DNA of 64,000 nucleotides from Ursus arctos (lineage: Eukaryota; Chordata; Mammalia; Carnivora; Ursidae), in NCBI RefSeq assembly GCF_023065955.2, contig NW_026622952.1:33367813-33431812 (forward strand). The letters run 5' to 3'. The notes under the pieces are model-generated. The model saw nothing but the letters and a program-made list of their open reading frames with translations, was not told the DNA's origin and did no database searches. The translations under genes and the position numbers were made by a program. Positions within the stretch are counted from its first letter, which is position 1. Each line of letters begins with the position of its first letter. Positions 1 to 12,839 of this stretch are shown here, in pieces.

Positions 1-845
1 ACATCCAAATTAAAACAACAATGATATACCACTATGCATCTTTTAAAATGAACAAAATCTAGAACACTGATAACACCAAATGCTCAAGCAGCAGTAGGAC
101 TTCTCACTCATTACCGGTGGAGATGTAAAATCACAGCCACTTTGGAGGGAAGTTTGGCACTTGCTTACAAAAATTAACATGCTCTCACCATACATGCAGC
201 AGTTACGCTCCTCGGTACAGACCCAAAGGAGTTGAAAATTTATTTCTACACAAAAACTTGCTCACAGATATTTATAGAAGCTTCATTTATATTTACCAAC
301 TCTTGGAAGCAACACAGATGTTCTTCTGTAGGTGAATGGATAAATAAGCCGTGGTACGTCCAGACAATGGATATGGTTCAGCACTAAAAATAAATGGGCT
401 GTCAAACCATGAAAAGAGATGGAGGAGCGTTAAATATGCATTACTGAGATTCCAACCCTTTGTGGACAAGACAAAACTACAGGGACAGTAAGAAGGTCAT
501 GGTTGCCAGGGGTAGTGGAAAGGAAGGAAGAGCACTGAGGATTTGTAGGACAGTGAAACTACCCTGTATGAGGCTAACATGGTGGATAGTTGGCATTATA
601 CATTTGTCCAAACCCATAGAATGTACAATACGAAGAGTGGAACCTAATTTCAACGATGGAATTTGGGTGATAACAGTGTGTCAGTGTAGATTTAACGATG
701 GTAACAAATGTAGCATTTTGGTGGGGGATCTTGGTAATGGAGAAGGCTGTGCATGTGTAAGGCAGGGGGCATATGGGAATTCTTTGAACGTTCTACTCAG
801 TTTTGCTGTGAACTTCAACTTTTCTAGAAAATAGTCTGTTTTTTT
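1..845 (+). mobile_element. LINE-1 3' end (old L1M-type), cut by the window edge
   Basis: The stretch reads as the last part of a LINE-1 in sense orientation. Bases 290-420 match the usual L1 tail wording (lone hits such as AGGTGAATGGATAAATAA and CATGAAAAGAGATGGAGGA), followed by the 3' UTR phrase GGTTGCCAGGGG near 502-513 and a T/A-rich end near 838-852. The 124-codon open frame at 460-834 lies wholly in this 3' UTR and is not a gene. Divergence from remembered consensus suggests an old mammalian L1 (L1M class). The 5' part lies outside the window. The subfamily needs RepeatMasker. Confidence 0.8.
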
Positions 846-3514
846 TTAAAAACCTATATATCTAAAAGTAGAGTAAAATGTCATATAAAAGCAAACAGTG
901 CAATAAATATGAATGGTTGTTGACAAGAATTATGGAAATTTTATACAGTTTCATCAATGTAGTAATAACGTATTGAACATCTGCAGTAGGCATAACATAG
1001 TATTTAGAGGTGGGGGAAGAGAGTGGTCACAAAGAGATCAGTGCCTGCAAAGAACTAGCAATGACCTCATTTTACAATAAAGACTTCCAGAACATACTAT
1101 TTCAAAGAAGCAGTTTTCTACTAACAATTCCTTTGAAATGGAAGCATTAAGAAAAAGAATAAAATGAATCTATCGTTGCTTTCTATTATTATTTCTTAAC
1201 ATTATTATCCATTGTCAATCAAGTTCAATCTGGATTCAAAATCTCCTGGATTACAGTACTTTCCGTAGGGAAATTTTGACCAAAGAGGTGGTGGACACCT
1301 TGGAAAAGACACGTGGTGTGTGTGTCTGTGTGTCTGTGTGTGTGTTACAATTATAACAAGGGGGCCACACGTTACCTATGATTGTGCTTGCAGCCTCGTA
1401 AATCAAAGCCTGTGCCTGGGGCACTGCAATGTCTACCCAGCGCAAAACAGATTTCACAACAACCGTAATCATTGTGGCGACGTATCGAGCAACACTTTTA
1501 AAACTGGAGTTCATCGGGGTGTTAGTAAATGTTCAATGAAAAAAAACTTCTCCATGTTTCATTGGGAAATGCTGAGTTAGACACAATCAAATGGGTTCCT
1601 TTTGTGCGGGACTTCTCAGAAACCTTATTAAGCCACATTGTGAAATTCCAAGAAGATAGTTCAACAGGCAGCCTTTCATAAAATTACATGACCATGTAAC
1701 TTTTTGCTCCGCAAGCCTTCTATTAAGTGTTCCTCAGAACATAATCATAGAATCGCTGATTTGGAAAAAATGGACAGTTGAGACCACTGATGATTTTCTT
1801 GGACCAGAGTTATTCTGAGTAAACAGTATGATATTCAGCACGTCAATATGCATGCTCTATTAGTGCTTTTGGATGAAGTTTAGAAGAGCACTCTGTGTTT
1901 CCAAAAATTCTTGATTTTGTTAAAATCTGATTACCAGGAATCATATCGAAATATGCAATAGGGACCCTTGATATGTATTTTGTACAGTCATTACATTTTC
2001 CCAAATTACTATCACATATTTTTTTTTACCCCAAAATTGAATTAGGAACAGATTCTGTGTCTTTCACACTGCCCCATAAATCACCTCCAACACCTGGTTC
2101 AGTGTTTTAGACACAGAAGGTGCTCAACTCAAAGCTATTTGATGATAATGACTTACGGTCCTTAAAGACTTCTCATGCGAACTACCCACTGAAAACATGC
2201 CTCGGTCTGCCTGTTCTGATACACTCGCCTGAATCTAGGTTTGTTTGAATCGGACTTATTTCCCAGAAATATTATGAAATCAAAGAGCAGATAGAATGCC
2301 CTTTTGGAAACATAAGATATAAGACTTATACTTTATGTGGAAGACAGAGCTTTTTTTTAAAGTCATCATTCATATTTTATAATGTGAGCCATTTCCTTGC
2401 AGTTTGGAAAATGAGTTATATTGGAAGAATTGTGGCTTCTAGGTGGTAATAAATATGAATGTTTTATATGGCCCCTTCTATTGTTTCAGAACTTAGCAAT
2501 ATACTTAAATTTTCTTTTTCACTAATATGATTTACAAACTTTTCTTATTATTAGCCCTATCTGTCACAATTCGGAAAATACACATTCATTAGATATAAGG
2601 CAAGATGGAATTAAAGTAAGTATAGGATTTTAAGTGTGGCGATATATTTTATTATCTCTTTAACGGATTGTGCATTAAATGTTCACAATGCCAGGCACTT
2701 TGATGGGCACTGCAAAAAGAAACGTGGCTGGCGCCTGTTCCATGTCTTGCAAAGGCCATCAGGATAATATTTCTCTTATGTGTGGCCATAGAGTAGCAAG
2801 CCTGATTTTCACGTGCCACATGAAATTTGTTATCATTGCTTTACAGTTGTAGCATAACGGGTAAACATTTTTCTCTGAAAATATTTTTTTTTTTTTTGCA
2901 TGCAAAATGAAGATAGAATTGGTGAAGTAACACGGCTGGACTTCTCCAGCTCAGTGACTTCAGATTCCTTATTAAGTGCTCTGGTTTAAATTGGGTTAAA
3001 TTGGCAGGTTTGATAATAAAAGTCCCTTAGGGAAATAGGGAAATGTCTTATGCAGAAAAATATCTTACAAAAGAGGATATAAACAACAGCAAAGTTACAT
3101 CATAAATCAAGTTTCTTCCTCATCCACTGACCCATTTTCAGTGTGTTTTCCAGTAAAACCATCACTAATGAACTCTTTTAAAGTGTTAGGTGAGGTGGGG
3201 GGGCATTTTCTCTTTCTACAGTTGAAGTGCTAAGCACCCTAATGCAGAGTGGTTTTGAGCTCCAAAGTGTGCTGCAAATTGGACTTGCCATTCCGAAGGA
3301 ATGCGTATTGCAACAACATGCGTGCTGGCCTAAATCACAGTGGATATTGGATCTATCTAATGACAAATTCACAAACAATATATAACATGGGAGATAAACA
3401 GTAGTGAAGGGGAAAAATAACTAATGGTTGCAAAACGTGGTCTCTATTTTAGACCCTGTGAATGAACGTAACCTTGGAAGTGTGCCTGGACTCTTTCTTC
3501 ATCTTGTTTTTCTC
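846..3514. other. AT-rich non-coding stretch, no gene seen
   Basis: No convincing coding frame, RNA gene or clear repeat apart from the GT tract at 1314-1346. A short piece near 2045-2145 (TGCTCAA context) weakly resembles an L2 tail, and 2665-2760 weakly resembles MIR/L2. T tracts occur at 2020-2028 and 2883-2898. Short open frames (86-87 codons) overlap each other on both strands around the GT tract and look like chance. Confidence 0.6.
1314..1346. repeat. (GT)n microsatellite, imperfect
   Basis: About 33 bases of alternating TG interrupted by CT units (TGTGTCTGTGTGTCTGTG). Confidence 0.9.
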
Positions 3515-3534
3515 ATCTTTAAAATAGGGCTTGG

Positions 3535-3719
3535 GAGGGGCGCCTGGGTGGCACAGTGGTTAAGCGCCTGCCTTCGGCTCAGGGCGTGATCCCGGCGTTA
3601 TGGGATCGAGCCCCACATCAGGCTCCTCTGCTATGAGCCTGCTTCTTCCTCTCCCACTCCCCCTGCTTGTGTTCCCTCTCTCACTGGCTGTCTCTATCTC
3701 TGTCAAATAAATAAATAAA
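3535..3719 (+). mobile_element. CAN-SINE (tRNA-derived carnivore SINE), young
   Basis: Complete sense copy. The head GGGGCGCCTGGGTGGCACAG begins near 3537, followed by the tRNA-like box region (GGGATCGAGCCCC, 3602-3614), a CT-rich body, and the tail AAATAAATAAATAAAATC. It is flanked by a perfect 20-base repeat, ATCTTTAAAATAGGGCTTGG, at 3515-3534 and 3720-3739. The first few bases of that repeat overlap the SINE tail, so the true target-site duplication is about 15-20 bases. The intact body and perfect duplication indicate a recent insertion. The minus-strand open frame at 3560-3763 is only this SINE read backwards. Confidence 0.95.
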
Positions 3720-3739
3720 ATCTTTAAAATAGGGCTTGG

Positions 3740-4259
3740 ATTAGAACAGATCATCTCTTCCATTACGGAAATTTAATGAATCTTTTTTCACTATAAGCCA
3801 GAAACTCCCGTCAACTTTATAGATCACAAATGTGTTCAAATTCAGATGTTTATTTCCATTTGGTTACATGTATCAGCTGTGTCATATTAGTCACAAATCA
3901 CAAAGCCAAACGCTCCTCAACACGCCCTATCTGATGTAAGCCCCAAATAGTCCCCGTAATAGCACCCTAATGTGACAGATGATTTTCAGACCATTCAATC
4001 TGAGAGTCATGTTTTAATATTCATTGCATGTGACTAATCTTATTGACCATTCTTTTCTTCCTGAAACGCTTTTTTGCCTTGGCTCCAGTAACAGAACCTA
4101 CTCTCCTGGTTTTACTATATATATATATATAATATATATATGGCATTTGACCCTTATCCAATAGTCCCTTCATAAGTGAACCAATCTATATCTATTGCTT
4201 TCTTTACCGCCTAATATCCATGATTCACAAACTTCATCTCCAGTTTTGACTTCTCACTT
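3740..4259. other. Non-coding stretch with an AT dinucleotide tract
   Basis: Nothing gene-like is seen. It contains the (AT)n tract at about 4115-4141, interrupted once by AA. Confidence 0.6.
4115..4141. repeat. (AT)n microsatellite
   Basis: Alternating AT of about 27 bases with one AA break; nearly self-complementary, so able to extrude. Confidence 0.85.
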
Positions 4260-5030
4260 CCTGATTCTTGTATGCAACTACCCCCTGTCCTTCTCTATTT
4301 GGATATCTCCTATATGTACCTAAAACTTACCACGTCTCAGACAAACTCTTAGAGTTGGCCTTCTCCAGCCTTAATCCTCTTCCAGAGTTAACGTCCAGAG
4401 AATGGCGTAGTCATCATCCAGCTGTGCAGAAGAGAGACCTTTCTTTGAAGTGTCTCCTCCCTCCTTTCACATTATCTAAGCTGGGAACAAGTCTGCTTAT
4501 CTTAAATGCATCGCCTGTCACCAGCTTCTCCCATAGTCTAAGACATCCCTTTCCGTTAGCTAAATGGCAAACTAGTCTTCTAATTGTTCTGGTTTCTTCT
4601 ATTCATGGTTTCCCCAAATTATCAATTTTCAAGCTGCAGTTGCAGTGCTCCTATAAAAAGTTCAAATGGGGTTATGTTTCTCCCTGTTTAAAACCATTGT
4701 CACTTTTCCTTGAGTAATGAAGACATTTAAATGATCAATGAGGCCTTTTGTGATCTGGCCCCTGCCTAGCCCTGGGGTCCCACTCCTAACTCCCTTTTTC
4801 TGAGATGCAGACCCATTAGTCTTATTTTAGCACCTTAGACTAACTGCACTTTTTCCCATATAGGAATTTGCACATATGATTTCTTCTGCACTTTTCCCTT
4901 CTCCCACTCATTTTCTCTGCAGAACATTCTCTGATACTCTCAGTCAGCTTCCCTTGCATATGGCTTCATGGTACCATATTTCTCTGGGAGAATTTATCTC
5001 AGTCATATAGTTATGTTATTTTCAGCATTA
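4260..5030 (+). mobile_element. L2-like ancient LINE fragment (sense)
   Basis: The core near 4735-4770 (TGATCTGGCCCCTGCCTAGC) and 4905-4945 (CATTTTCTCTGCAGAACATT) matches the wording of an old mammalian LINE 3' region that I associate with L2. The 149-codon open frame at 4268-4717 sits in the upstream part and carries no domain I recognise. The family name is from memory; Dfam would settle it. Confidence 0.5.
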
Positions 5031-5034
5031 TTGT

Positions 5035-5590
5035 ATGCATGCATCAACACATTTAGTGAGCACCTACTATGTGCTAGGTATACTGTAAGATGATAGTCAA
5101 CACTGGTGAACAAAACAGACAAATTCTATGCCCTTACTATTTATGTCCTTATGATCTAATGGGAAAGACAGAAAATAGACAAATATACCACAAAAAATGT
5201 AAATCTTGAATTATAATAACTGTTTTAAAGCAATCCCTACTGGTCACAGTTTAAGTCAATACAATACGACTTGTGTCATACCAAGGAGAAAGTGACCAAG
5301 TAATCTAAGTAAGACACCAATAAAACAAAATTTTAAAACTTAAAAATAAAAAATAAATAAAAAAAATAAAAAATAAAGCAAACAGAGTTCAGTGAAAGAA
5401 AAGGGATTTGTGGGGAGGCCTGTTCTAAGGAATCAGGAAAGAACTTTCTGAGAAAGTAGCATTAATGCTGAGATTAAAAAAATATATATGACGGACTGGG
5501 ACAAGGGGGTATGTGTTAAAGAGAAAACACATTTATGGCAGAGTAAGAGTATTGAAAAAGTTTCAAGGCAGGAAAGAATTTGGTATACAT
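5035..5590 (-). mobile_element. L2-like 3' region, antisense
   Basis: The phrase AGTGAGCACCTACTATGTGC (5055-5074) followed by GGTGAACAAAACAGAC (5105-5120) is the reverse complement of the L2 tail pattern. Bases 5400-5480 (GAACTTTCTGAGAAAGTAGC) continue the same family. An A-rich stretch with TAAA units lies at 5334-5377. Confidence 0.55.
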
Positions 5591-5599
5591 AAAGACCAT

Positions 5600-8500
5600 A
5601 AAGGAGGCCTTTTTTATGTCTGTCTCTCCCTCTGGTCCATGAGTTCCGAGGAGAGAGCATGTCTGTTTTGCTCTTACTGCAATTCCAGTGCCAAATTCAT
5701 TGATTGGCGTATAGTTACTGAAAGAAAATAGATACCCAGATATAACTCATTTTACAAAATGACTTGGCCCTAAAACAAAATGCATAATTCAGATTTCAAA
5801 TAAAAGTGCCATTTAATAATTACTTAATAATTAAGAAAAACATTACTTACCAAAATACTTTGTTAAACTCTTTTACATATACTTGTACTAAAGAATGTAT
5901 CTGCTTAATTGTCTTTATGATACCTGTGTCTGCTTCTATCCAAATCATTTCTCTTATGCTGTTTGGAAGACAAACTTCCTAGGAAGGTTTTAAATCAAAC
6001 AAAAAAGAGAAGACATGATTTGGGTTGGCATTGTCTACCAACAAAAGCTGTAAATCCTAGTAATACAATGATAATACAATAATCTCTTCGGTATCACAAT
6101 ACTTCCCAGTAGTAAATTATAAACCTTCCTTCTAACATAATCAGTTTAAAATAAATTTATATGTACTCTTACATAGAGATCCTTAAAACAGGCAAATTTC
6201 CAAAATCAAATGAGTACAAACAAGTAAAATAAATGTTAGAGAGCATCTGAAATATTTATATGATTTGATTTACTGTTCTAAATGGAAATTCAATTTAACT
6301 GTAGTTTTTCAAGCTATTTTTATCTAGGCTAAATCATTCTGAAAACAACTCATCTTCCTCCTCTAGAAATATATATAAGTATATAAGATACTGATTTAAT
6401 TAGCTTTAAAACTGGTATAACTTCTTAAAAGTATCACAAATTAAAACATCTGATCGAGTGTATTATTGGGACTGAATTATACTAAATCGCATATGTTATA
6501 GTAATATAAATAATACATAAGACTAAGTATGTTGAAAATAAAATGGGAATTTGTCTAGATAATTTAAACATTCACTTCTGCATTATTTATGTAGTTAGTT
6601 CAAAGTAGGGTTCAGGCAGGATAAGACTTGATACACAAATCATTGTCTGAATCTCCCAGCTGGTTTGACTCAGAAGACAGAGTTTTACCTGGCAAATTGC
6701 TCCGGTATATCATGATCAATTTCCTTTCCAAAATTGTATCTCATTGTTGTAAATACCTATGTTTATAAAAAGTGCCAGGTGTAGCTTTCAGCTATACCTA
6801 CCTACAGCTTACTGTCACACTATATCATAGATTCAGATATTGTATTTTATACCTATGAAATTAAACCCATTTCCTCCTAAAACCTTATTTCTGGGCTGAT
6901 ATTCTCCAGAAATATATCTCAACTCTATGGTCTATAAATTAACTGCTTTACCACACACGCACACACACTCTCTCTCTCTAAAGAATGTAGGCTGTAAGTA
7001 ATAAATAATTCTAATATAATAATTCCTATGGTGTTTTTTGTTGTCTTTATAAAAATTGCCCCAAAGAATATCCAGTATTTACCTTATCTTTCTAAAAATT
7101 TTTTAAAAAATTTTTATCACTTTTAATTGTTCAAAAACATTTTCTTAACTGAAATTTAATTGGTTCTGTAAATATGCTACAACAAACCAGTCAAACTACA
7201 GTCAGTAGAGGAGAAGCTTCACTAGGGATGTCCTTGCCAAAGCAACATGGTAGACCTATGTTTGTCATAGCCCTTAACTACCAGAAGTCAATGACGTTTG
7301 TTGGTTTCCTCATGACGCTTTTTTCTAAAACAAAATACATTCTTGGCCCCAAGTATCCAAGGTGAGTGGTGACTTTTTTTTTTTTTTTGAAAGAGCATTA
7401 AAGATAATTCAGATGGCACATAAATTGTTAATAGCTACAATTCATGCTTATGAATTTGACCAAAAGTCATTCACTGACAACTCATCAGGATGTTTTGATG
7501 AGAATATTTTCTTATGAAGAGCAATTACAAAGCTTTTGAAATGATGATAACAAAAAACATAGAGACAAGTATTACTGCCACCAACAACCCTATAAAATCA
7601 GTGTCTATCATTTGTGCGTTTGTAATCTGTCAAGTTGTCTTGCCATCTTGCCTCTATCTTTGAGGTCTTTGCTATGATGTGTTCTACTTTGTGTTCAAAT
7701 AACCAGCCAGGGAGTCATAAAAATAGAATAACTCTAGATTGTAAAGATATCATAAGTTATTATAGTTTTTTCCTCACTACAAAGTATTGTCATGAGGAAC
7801 CAAGGTGTTCTATAAACTGTAAAGTGCTAGATGGATATGAGGTGGTGCTATTACTCAGGTCAATCTAAATTGTTCAGTTGTACAGATGCATCCTCAATCC
7901 CAACATTCTAAAATTTTCATTGACTTTGTTTTCCGAAAAGGTGTCTTCACCTTAATTATTCAAATGATTATGTCAGCTGTCCACAAAGAGAAATACTAAA
8001 TCATGTGCAGAGTATCTATGGAAATTGGGGCATCCCAAAAGCTAAAATGTGAGCTGGAAGACACACTGGATATTATCTTTCTGTCCCTTTTATTCATTTT
8101 TCATGGCAAATTGTAGATGTGTATAAGTGGGAGAAGGGGCGTAGACTCTGTCCAAGATAAGCACATTCTGGTTAAATGGAAGGAGTTCATGTGCAAAATT
8201 TCCAACCCAGATGGAACAGAGATAAGAAGAGAGAAAAGGGACGATGCATTTGAAAAATATTTTGCAAGCCAAATCCCATAGTTTGCCAGGACTGAGAAGT
8301 GGTCTAATTGAAAAGGAGTGAAGAAAGTATTGCATTTTGGCTTTCAAAAAATGATAGAAATAGCATTTCTATTTCTAACATTCAACTGGACCTTGATATT
8401 TCCTTCTCTCTGAGAGAAGCCACTTGAGTAGTCATATGCAGGTGTAAAGAACACCAGAGACTTTTCCTCCCTTGTTCTAAAGGCATTTATCACTAAAATT

Positions 8501-10160
8501 GCTCAATTCCAGAAAGCCTTAGGGTTCCAGTTGGCCATTACTGTATGAGTACTGTTTTTACTATCCACAACTAGCAGATATTTTTCTTTTATTGCCTAGA
8601 TGCAATATCTTTTCTTTATAAGTAACTTTACAATACAGGCAGCCAGTGCTTACTCTGCCCAGAATTTTTCTTCACCCTACCAAAAATATTAGTTCCACTT
8701 TAGGATGATAATGATTAAAGAATTACTAACTCATGACTATATATCAAGGAAATACTTTCCACTTCTGTGAGAAAGAAATGCATGTGCAAAAGTTGGTTTT
8801 AAGCAGACATACCCCTCCCATCCCCTGGTACAGATGAAATACAGCATATAGCAGGTTATTTTTCTAAACATTTTTAAATATTTTAAACAACTTCTTTAAA
8901 ATACGGCCATATTGAGGTGAAACACTGCACTTATATTAATCAGCTTTTCCAAAATTATCTGCATATGTGGGATGTGGCTTGAAGGAATACTCCAACGTGT
9001 TGTATTCTAACTCAGTTAATCTCATCCCAAGTGGAAAGCTTGATGACATCTATGCAACACGTCATTCATAAAGGCTCAACCATCCATTTTAACTGATTTT
9101 AAGGTAAATATATTGTAACGATATTGCACTGGTTTTGAAACCTACTAGACATGGATTATCAGACACTGAAATATGACTGGTATGGAAGGCCCTAACATGG
9201 AGCACAATATAATTCAAATCCATTGCAATAATTAACAGAAAGAGAATTCAGTAAGTCGTCGAACAAGAAGTCCTTGTGAGTATCCTGTCACAGCCACAGA
9301 GGCTGTTTATATCACTGAACTAGAAACCTCATTAAACCAGCTAGAGGCTTTACTTTCAAGTTCCCTTTTTGTGGAGGTCTTCTGTTCAGTGACAGCCAGT
9401 TTTTTCCAAGACATTTTCCCTTTGTTTTCCCTTTCAAGTTTGCATCTGTAGGCAGCTTACCAGTCAATTCAGTGAAAAATATGAAAAAGCAGTTGTTTCA
9501 TCAAATTGACTGGTTGATTGTTAAAACAGTTGATCCCGTGACCTCTCTCCATGTAGACACTGACGTTTTGTGTGAACCTTGGACATGACCTCTGTTATTT
9601 ACAATAAAAGAAACTGGACATACTTTTGGGTCAGATTCAAAATAACATTGCCAAGATGGGGAGAAAAAAATATGCATACATACATATATATGCACTCATA
9701 TGTAAAGATCGACTTGTACCACATCTAATATGACCAGGCTTTTAAATGACCTTGCTAGACTGGAAGAGTAGTCAGAAACAAATAGTATGAAATTAAATAA
9801 GAAAAAAAAATCTAGATAGGACAATTCACTTGGAGTATGTGGCAGATGAAGAATGAGCACAAATTCCAACTAAACATGATTAAATGCTGGATACAAAACA
9901 AGACTCCCTGAACTGCATGTTGGGGTAGCGTGCATCCAGCAGCATGCCTCTCCTGAGGACTCCCAGCTGCAAGGACAGTGGAGACTCCTGACCTATCAAG
10001 GGGGATGTACAGAGATTCTTCAAATAGAATGTGTGAGGAAAAGTTAGATAATCAAGGTTGCTTATTAGGGAACAGAATAGGCCCCTGAAAGTGTTAAGGA
10101 TTCTGTTTTATCATGTCTTCACATCATTATTGTACTTGAACCTCATGCCTACTCTTTAGG
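5600..10160. other. AT-rich non-coding stretch, no gene seen
   Basis: About 4.5 kb without a recognisable exon, RNA gene or clear repeat. Simple sequence: CA/CT tract 6952-6979 and T15 at 7374-7388. Open frames reach only 85 codons and show no family motif. Very old repeats may be missed by eye. Confidence 0.55.
6952..6979. repeat. (CA)n(CT)n compound microsatellite
   Basis: CACACACGCACACACA runs straight into CTCTCTCTCTCT. Confidence 0.85.
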
Positions 10161-10164
10161 TAGA

Positions 10165-10310
10165 TAGGACAGATAAGATCATTTATTCCCTTTTATGAAG
10201 GGATCAAGTGTGGTTCTGAGAGGTTAGGTGACTTTCCCAAGGCCACATGGGAGTGCGGAGGGGCACAGAGATGAGATGAGATCCTTACCTTCTTTTATGT
10301 CCAGACTTTG
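10165..10310 (-). mobile_element. MIR (antisense)
   Basis: GAGAGGTTAGGTGACTTTCC followed by CAAGGCCACATGGGAG (10218-10254) is the reverse complement of the conserved MIR core (tRNA-derived, mammal-wide). Confidence 0.65.
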
Positions 10311-10311
10311 C

Positions 10312-10836
10312 CTCCACCATAGCGTGGTCCCTAACAAACATTCACCCTGGGCTTCAGCTTCTCAGCTCAATTTTTAAAAAATTTATCAAGCAAGTATCTA
10401 CTAGGTAGGTTTAGATAGGACAGATACAATGATTAGAAGATACACAACCCAGGGAAAGCTCAATGTCTAGAGTAGATATAGATATGAAACAAATTATAAT
10501 ACAGCATCAGGAATGTAATAATAAAAATAAAAGGGTAGGAGGTAGCAAAAAGAAGGAAGTGTTCGGTTAAATCTCTTGAGAGAGAAAAATTCTGGAAGTT
10601 TTCCTAGAAGAGGCAATTTCTCTGCTTCGGTTTGGAATGACATATAGAAATGTTTCTGGTGCAGAGACAAGGCTGGTGAAAGAAGGATAAACATTTGAGA
10701 TAAAGAAGCAGCAGCCCAGAGACGGGAGTTGCAGAATGTGGTACGTTTGGAGCAATACAGGGAATTGGACAATGCTGACATTTAAAGTTGGAGGTAGGGA
10801 GTGACAGGAAATGAAGTTAGAGGATTCATAATCACA
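10312..10836. other. Non-coding stretch, no gene seen
   Basis: Contains two overlapping minus-strand open frames (95 and 62 codons) with no recognisable domain. A weak ancient-repeat flavour (TTATCAAGCAAGTATCTACT near 10382) hints at L2 but is not safe. Confidence 0.45.
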
Positions 10837-11060
10837 ATAATCATAATAATGCCTAAGATGTATTGAGCACCCATTGTATACTACGTATAGAACTGTGATT
10901 AATTAATCTTCACATAAAATCTATGAAATAACTCATCCCCACTTTACAGAGGGGAAAACTGAACATCAGTTATGACTCAACCAGGGTCTCAGGCATTGGG
11001 GGAGCAAAGATGCAAATCAAGCATTCTGACTCCAAAATGTACGCTTCTATCCACTGTCCT
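10837..11060 (-). mobile_element. MIR (antisense), long copy
   Basis: Starts with TAATAATGCCTAAGATGTAT and TTGAGCACCC (10841-10871), then ATAACTCATCCCCACTTTAC (10928-10947) and GGGGAAAACTGAACATCAG. These are the successive blocks of a MIR read backwards, ending near TCTGACTCCAAAATGTACGC. Confidence 0.75.
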
Positions 11061-11104
11061 CCGCAGACTCCTACATTGTCATAGTCCTCCGATCCCTTGC
11101 CGAA

Positions 11105-11290
11105 CACCAGGGCCTCTTAGACTTTAGTGTGCACCAGAATCGCCCGGAAGACTTACTAAAACGCAGCTTGCTGGGTCCACTTCCAAATTGTTTCATTCCT
11201 TAGTATGTCGGGGGTTGGGGCCAAGAACTTGAGTTTCTACAAGTTCCTAAGTGATGCTGATGCTGCTTGATGGTCAGACCACCCTTTGAA
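11105..11290 (+). mobile_element. MER5-like non-autonomous DNA transposon (hAT-Charlie)
   Basis: The order of blocks fits MER5A: GTGTGCACCAGAATCGCC (11128-11145), CTGGGTCCACTT (11171-11182), TTGAGTTTCTACAAGTTCCT (11230-11249), GTGATGCTGATGCTGCTTGA (11252-11271) and a closing ACCACCCTTTGAAA. About 190 bases, the normal length for MER5A. Confidence 0.75.
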
Positions 11291-11484
11291 ACCCTCCACC
11301 TTAGAAAATAGGGCGCAGGTAAAGCGATTGAATCAAAATGGGAGCTGTGGTCCGATGGCATATCCAGTTACGCGTCCAAGGCAATGGTCTGGCAGAGCTG
11401 AAGCAAGTGTGATCCCAAGCTGTGGTAGTGGGTATGGAAGAAGAGTCTACCTGATGACAGCCCCTGCTCTGGCTGTGACACGCG

Positions 11485-11725
11485 ATATAATATGGGGGTT
11501 AAGTGCCTGCCCTCTGAATGAGGGGGTGCTCCTCTAACTTGGTAGCCCTTGAGCACGCCACTTGATCGATTCTTCCCTTCCGTAGACTGAATTTAAGATC
11601 AGTGCCTTCTTCATAAGTTTTGTATGTGTGTGTGTAAAATCAAATAGGTTAAACCTATAAAGAAATTGGCATCATGCCTAGCATGTAGAAGCATTTAGAA
11701 AATATTAATTATGATGATTATAGGA
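11485..11725 (+). mobile_element. MIR (sense), degenerate
   Basis: GGGGGTTAAGTGCCTGCCC (11494-11512) fits the MIR head. CCTTGAGCACGCCACTTGAT fits the core, and GCATCATGCCTAGCATGTAG with a closing AAATATTAATTATGATGATT fits the tail. Confidence 0.6.
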
Positions 11726-11868
11726 GAGAGAAGGAGTCTGGGATAAGTCTTGGCAGTTTCCGGCTTAAAAATCTAAGTAGTTGCTTAGAGTTCCTGGTAT
11801 ACCCCATGCAGGTTTATACTTCTGGGTCTTTGTTTATGCTACTCCCACCTTCCATGCATCCCATGATG

Positions 11869-11908
11869 CCCCTCCCCCCACCCCCTCACCAACACCTCCC
11901 CCTCCCCA
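11869..11908 (-). other. C-rich tract, possible G-quadruplex on the minus strand
   Basis: Runs of four, six, five, five and four C separated by short spacers (CCCC T CCCCCC A CCCCC ... CCCCC T CCCC). The complementary strand meets the usual four-G-tract pattern. Confidence 0.6.
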
Positions 11909-11910
11909 GG

Positions 11911-12839
11911 CCGTTCCTTTCATTATTCTTCAAGGGCGCATGTGGGTGAAGTGGAAATGGCAGAGTTGAAACCAGATTAGGAGCCAGAGTCCAATCCTTT
12001 CACCAAACATTGTGCAGACAGAGAAGTTAGGTTTCAAAGTCGGTTATTTTTAGAGAAATACAGAAGCCTCTTCCTTCCTGCCATCTTCCTACTCCCATCC
12101 CTCATTTTCTTCTCAATATATAAAGAAAATAAATCCTGTGACTTCTAATCTAATGTTTTCACATCTTACGCATTTGCAGGGTCTCTTGAGAATCTGTGTG
12201 AAAATGTAAGGAATATGTTTTTAAAGGAAATGAATGCGACCATGTCAGTGACATCTTGGGCAATCCCTAAATGCATTAAAATACACACTATGCGTCCAGT
12301 GCTTTGCATCATGGGTAATTTAACTCTGCTGGGGGAGTCAGTGTTCTGTAGGAACAGAGGGATGTCAGTGATGTTTTAAGATGAACAAATAGGAAAAGTG
12401 GTGTATGTAATACACATTCCTCTTTGGGAAATTAAGGACATAAACTAGTGCCTACTTTTAAAAAATAATCATCTACAAAAATGCTAGGAGACAGTTAAAT
12501 GTATGAAATGGAATTCAAATCATTTTGAGTTTTCAACTTTTGGTAGAATTCTTTATGTCTTCTGGTGAAGATTTTCATTTGTTGAAATAGAATTATTTTG
12601 GTCACCTAGGTCTAACATTAGATAATTATATCCCATAAACAGTGTATTTCTGGAGGCAAAAGTCTAAGTGAAACTTCAGATTTCAGATATTCACTACTAA
12701 AAATCATGCCCACAAGATAATATCTTATCTCAATGTATTCAGTGAGATACCTTTGCATGTTAATTGGCGCTGTTATAAAGTACAAAATGTTGATATTTAT
12801 TTCATTGACCTCGTTGCATTTGTAATGTTTGATTAAATC
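11911..12839. other. Non-coding stretch, no gene seen
   Basis: No repeat or exon recognised. The 76-codon minus-strand frame at 12618-12848 has no known motif. Confidence 0.5.

Noticed and set aside
460..834. 124-codon plus-strand open frame
   Set aside because: Wholly inside the 3' UTR of an old LINE-1.
3537..3719. tRNA-like boxes of CAN-SINEs as tRNA genes
   Set aside because: They are SINE heads: no cloverleaf closes, and the SINE body and tail follow.
4268..4717. 149-codon plus-strand open frame
   Set aside because: Falls in an L2-like repeat, with no motif and no splice or start context.
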